NCBI GenBank assembly: GCA_002419385.1
Contig: DIFZ01000052.1
Span: 133,586-197,585 of the forward strand
Direction: 5' to 3'
Length of the DNA: 64,000 bases
Origin: Geobacter sp. UBA5735
Lineage (GTDB): Bacteria > Desulfobacterota > Desulfuromonadia > Geobacterales > Geobacteraceae
A model generated the notes under the pieces. It did not search any database. It had not been told where the DNA came from and saw only the letters and a program-made list of their open reading frames with translations. Every line of letters starts with the position of its first letter. Position 1 is the first letter of the stretch. The position numbers were made by a program, and so were the translations under genes. This document shows positions 62,212-64,000 of the stretch, one piece after another.

Positions 62212-62895
62212 CTATTTGCCGGCGATTTCCTTCAGGCGGAGCATGTTGTGGATCACCACCCTGCTCCCCTTCACGTCAATCACCCCTTCGTCCTTCAGCT
62301 TCTTCAGGGCGCGGGACAGGGTCTCGCTGACCGTGCTCAGGTGGGAGGCCAACTCACCCTTTTTGATCTCCAGGTCGAGGTAGGTGGTCCCCTGGTAAGT
62401 GGTGGACTTTTTCTCAGCCAGTTCGATGAGATAGGCAGCCAGCCGGGAGGGGACCTCGGCAAAGGTGAGCTCCTCGATCTGGCGGGCGAAACGGCGCACC
62501 GAAAGCGAAAGCGTAACGATCAGGTTGAGCGCGAACCGGGGATTCCTCTCCAGGAGGCCCATGAAAGCGTCCCTCGGGAAGTAGAGTGTCTCGACCTTCT
62601 CCAGGGCACGTGCCTCTGCCGGGTAGCGGCCGTCGCCGAAAAAGGCGGCCTCGGCAAAGGTTTCCGACGGGTAGGCAAAGTGCAGAACCTTTTCCTTGCC
62701 GTCCGGCGATACCTTGGACAGCTTGACGCTGCCCGTGGCAACCAGGAAAAAGCCGTCCGCAGACTCGCCTTCAGAAAACAGCACCTCCCCCTTGGCATAG
62801 GTCCGTTTGGTTGCAATGGTAGATACTTCGGCAAGGTTATCTTCGTTGAGGCCTGAAAAAAGCAGTGATTTCTTCAGGATCTGGAGGTATTCCAT
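62212..62895 (-). CDS. Crp/Fnr family transcription regulator
   Basis: 227 residues: a cyclic-nucleotide-binding-type beta-barrel (about 10-130; GEVLFSEGESADGFFLVATGSVKL) and a C-terminal winged helix with SHLSTVSETLSRALKKLKDEG as recognition helix. There are no Cys residues for an Fe-S cluster, so it is not an Fnr oxygen sensor; DNR-like or ligand-binding roles are possible. I use ATG 62895, which has AAGGA 9 bases upstream; the open frame to 63090 has no start support. Confidence 0.88.
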   Translation of the reverse strand: MEYLQILKKSLLFSGLNEDNLAEVSTIATKRTYAKGEVLFSEGESADGFFLVATGSVKLSKVSPDGKEKVLHFAYPSETFAEAAFFGDGRYPAEARALEKVETLYFPRDAFMGLLERNPRFALNLIVTLSLSVRRFARQIEELTFAEVPSRLAAYLIELAEKKSTTYQGTTYLDLEIKKGELASHLSTVSETLSRALKKLKDEGVIDVKGSRVVIHNMLRLKEIAGK

Positions 62896-63047
62896 GACGG
62901 GTTGTCCTTCCGTTCTCAAAGCGGCGCTGCAATGGACTATACACCACTTTTCCCCCGCCTGACTACAGGTATCTTCGGGTAATGTCACCAGCGCCCGGGA
63001 ACGGTCGCCGGGTAACCGCGTCATCCCGCGAAACCTCGCTCCATGCA

Positions 63048-63077
63048 GAAAAGGCGGCCTGCAGGGGCCGCCTTTTC
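63048..63077 (-). terminator. Intrinsic terminator after the outer-membrane protein gene
   Basis: A 12-bp stem, GAAAAGGCGGCC (63048-63059) and GGCCGCCTTTTC (63066-63077), between the beta-barrel gene and the Crp/Fnr gene, with a short T run on the minus strand. Confidence 0.75.
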
Positions 63078-63102
63078 CATCCCAGATCAAGACGTTCGCG
63101 CG

Positions 63103-63714
63103 TCAATTAAAGAACACGCGTATGCCGAACGTCGTGGCTATGCTGGTCGGGTCGAACTCACCCACATGATTCCCCTGGTACTTGATATCGGCATCAGGAG
63201 CGAAAACGAATTTGACTTCAGCGGTCAGGGCGAAATTCCTCGCCAGGAAATAATCCACACCGCCGCTTAAATGCCCGCCCACAACCGTGTCTATTTTGGC
63301 ATCGTTGCCTAAGTTGTCTTCAGTATCGCTCATCAGGATATCCACCCCGGCTCCCACGTAGGGCACGAGCCGCTGGGCCGGCAGGTTGGCAAAGCGGTAC
63401 TGCAATCCCAGCGATATGTTGGTGGTATCGAAATCGTAATTGTCTCCCCAGTAATCGTCACCTTCAAAGGCTGCATACGTCACATCGAACTCAAGGGCGA
63501 AATTGCTGGGAAGCCCGATAATGAGGCCGCCGCCACCGACAAAGCCGGCATCAGTTTCAACATCACCATACGCATACACCTCGTTATCGGCCGGAACCAG
63601 GAACCCGATCCGCCCCGAGAGGCCGACCCGTCCGTTGATGCTGTCTGCCATTGCGGCAGCTGCCGTGAGAAACACGCACGATACGACGCACAAGACAACA
63701 AGTAGCTTTTTCAT
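63103..63714 (-). CDS. Outer-membrane beta-barrel protein
   Basis: A 203-residue precursor with a clear Sec signal (KKLLVVLCVVSCVFLTAAAAMA). The mature part has alternating beta-strands with Gly and aromatic residues (GRVGLSGRIGFLVP, NISLGLQYRFANLP, GGVDYFLARNFALTAEVKFVF) and ends in Phe-Asn (IRVFFN), like OmpW- or OprF-N-type barrels. ATG 63714 has GGAGGG 5-6 bases upstream; the in-frame start five codons earlier is less likely. Role unknown, perhaps small-molecule transport. Confidence 0.82.
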   Translation of the reverse strand: MKKLLVVLCVVSCVFLTAAAAMADSINGRVGLSGRIGFLVPADNEVYAYGDVETDAGFVGGGGLIIGLPSNFALEFDVTYAAFEGDDYWGDNYDFDTTNISLGLQYRFANLPAQRLVPYVGAGVDILMSDTEDNLGNDAKIDTVVGGHLSGGVDYFLARNFALTAEVKFVFAPDADIKYQGNHVGEFDPTSIATTFGIRVFFN

Positions 63715-64000
63715 TTTTCCCTCCTTCACTGCTTAGAGTGCGAACTTTCTTTGAATTTTAACTCATGCACGGGCTGTCCGCAAGTGTGCAATTCATCTGC
63801 ATAGGGCATCCAAGTCACTTTGCACACGTGCTCCCCCACCATGAAAGACGTCACATAAGAAACGGCCTCGTTATTAAAATAAAATGCTTAACCTGTTGTT
63901 TTTTTGAGTTTTTGCTCTTTTTTTTTCATTACCAATCAGTATCTTCCGGTTAGGTTTTTGGACGACGTTTCTTACGTTTCAATTGTCTGATTTTGTTTTA
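63715..64000 (-). other. Upstream region at the window end, no gene seen
   Basis: The last 286 bases become AT-rich with T runs near 63899-63930. This is probably the promoter region of the outer-membrane protein gene. No coding sequence, RNA or repeat could be supported. Confidence 0.4.

Overview
The window looks like a chromosome segment from a Geobacteraceae-type deltaproteobacterium (Desulfuromonadales). This rests on the overall gene content: HD-GYP and GGDEF signalling proteins with GAF or membrane sensors, a GAF plus sigma-54-type AAA+ regulator, a DUF116 protein in an operon with def and fmt, moderately high GC, and many dispersed short intergenic repeats. It is an inference; no rRNA or other decisive marker is present.

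Positions 1 to about 28467 are an accessory island full of defence and conflict genes. It holds: (i) a type I restriction-modification locus, hsdM-hsdS ... hsdR, with three extra genes between hsdS and hsdR: a RecQ-type helicase fused to a phosphoribosyltransferase, a DprA-like protein, and an AlbA/Schlafen-type ATP-binding protein; (ii) a toxin-antitoxin-like trio (small protein, MqsA-type Zn-finger/HTH protein, ImmA-type metallopeptidase) behind a promoter with two copies of a palindromic operator; (iii) a tight cassette of two ComEC-like metallo-beta-lactamase-fold proteins, a single protein that joins E2-like, E1-like and JAB domains, and a patatin-like protein; (iv) a RhuM/Doc-Fic gene flanked by diverged direct repeats; (v) two small hypothetical genes; (vi) on the minus strand, an AbiEi gene with a truncated AbiEii, a SWIM zinc-finger protein and a TOTE-type primase-helicase; (vii) a tyrosine integrase beside a 3' fragment of a tRNA-Ala(UGC) gene at 28418-28467, which I read as the right attachment site. 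The intact tRNA and left end would then lie left of the window.

From about 28.5 kb on the content becomes core-like: a glycine-zipper lipoprotein, a truncated Fic gene, a large exported Ig-like protein, a GAF/HD-GYP phosphodiesterase, an RRM RNA-binding protein and a YbiT-type ABC-F ATPase whose leaders carry near-identical hairpins, MBL-fold hydrolases, a conserved hypothetical protein, a GAF/AAA+ regulator, a diguanylate cyclase, a deaminase, prfC, folA, mutS2, an ArfB-like hydrolase, an AsmA-like protein, a LUD protein, comF, a JAB-DinG helicase, a DUF116 protein, fmt, def, a Crp/Fnr regulator and an outer-membrane beta-barrel protein.

Intergenic DNA between 46.1 and 52.5 kb is repeat-rich: 85-bp palindromic units bracket a DUF559 gene, GGAGTCA/GGATTATGGATT repeats in inverted orientation bracket folA, and a third family lies at 48.48 and 52.43 kb. 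The strongest candidates for a little-described system are the MBL-MBL-(E2-E1-JAB)-patatin cassette and the RecQ-PRTase/DprA/AlbA insertion inside the restriction locus.
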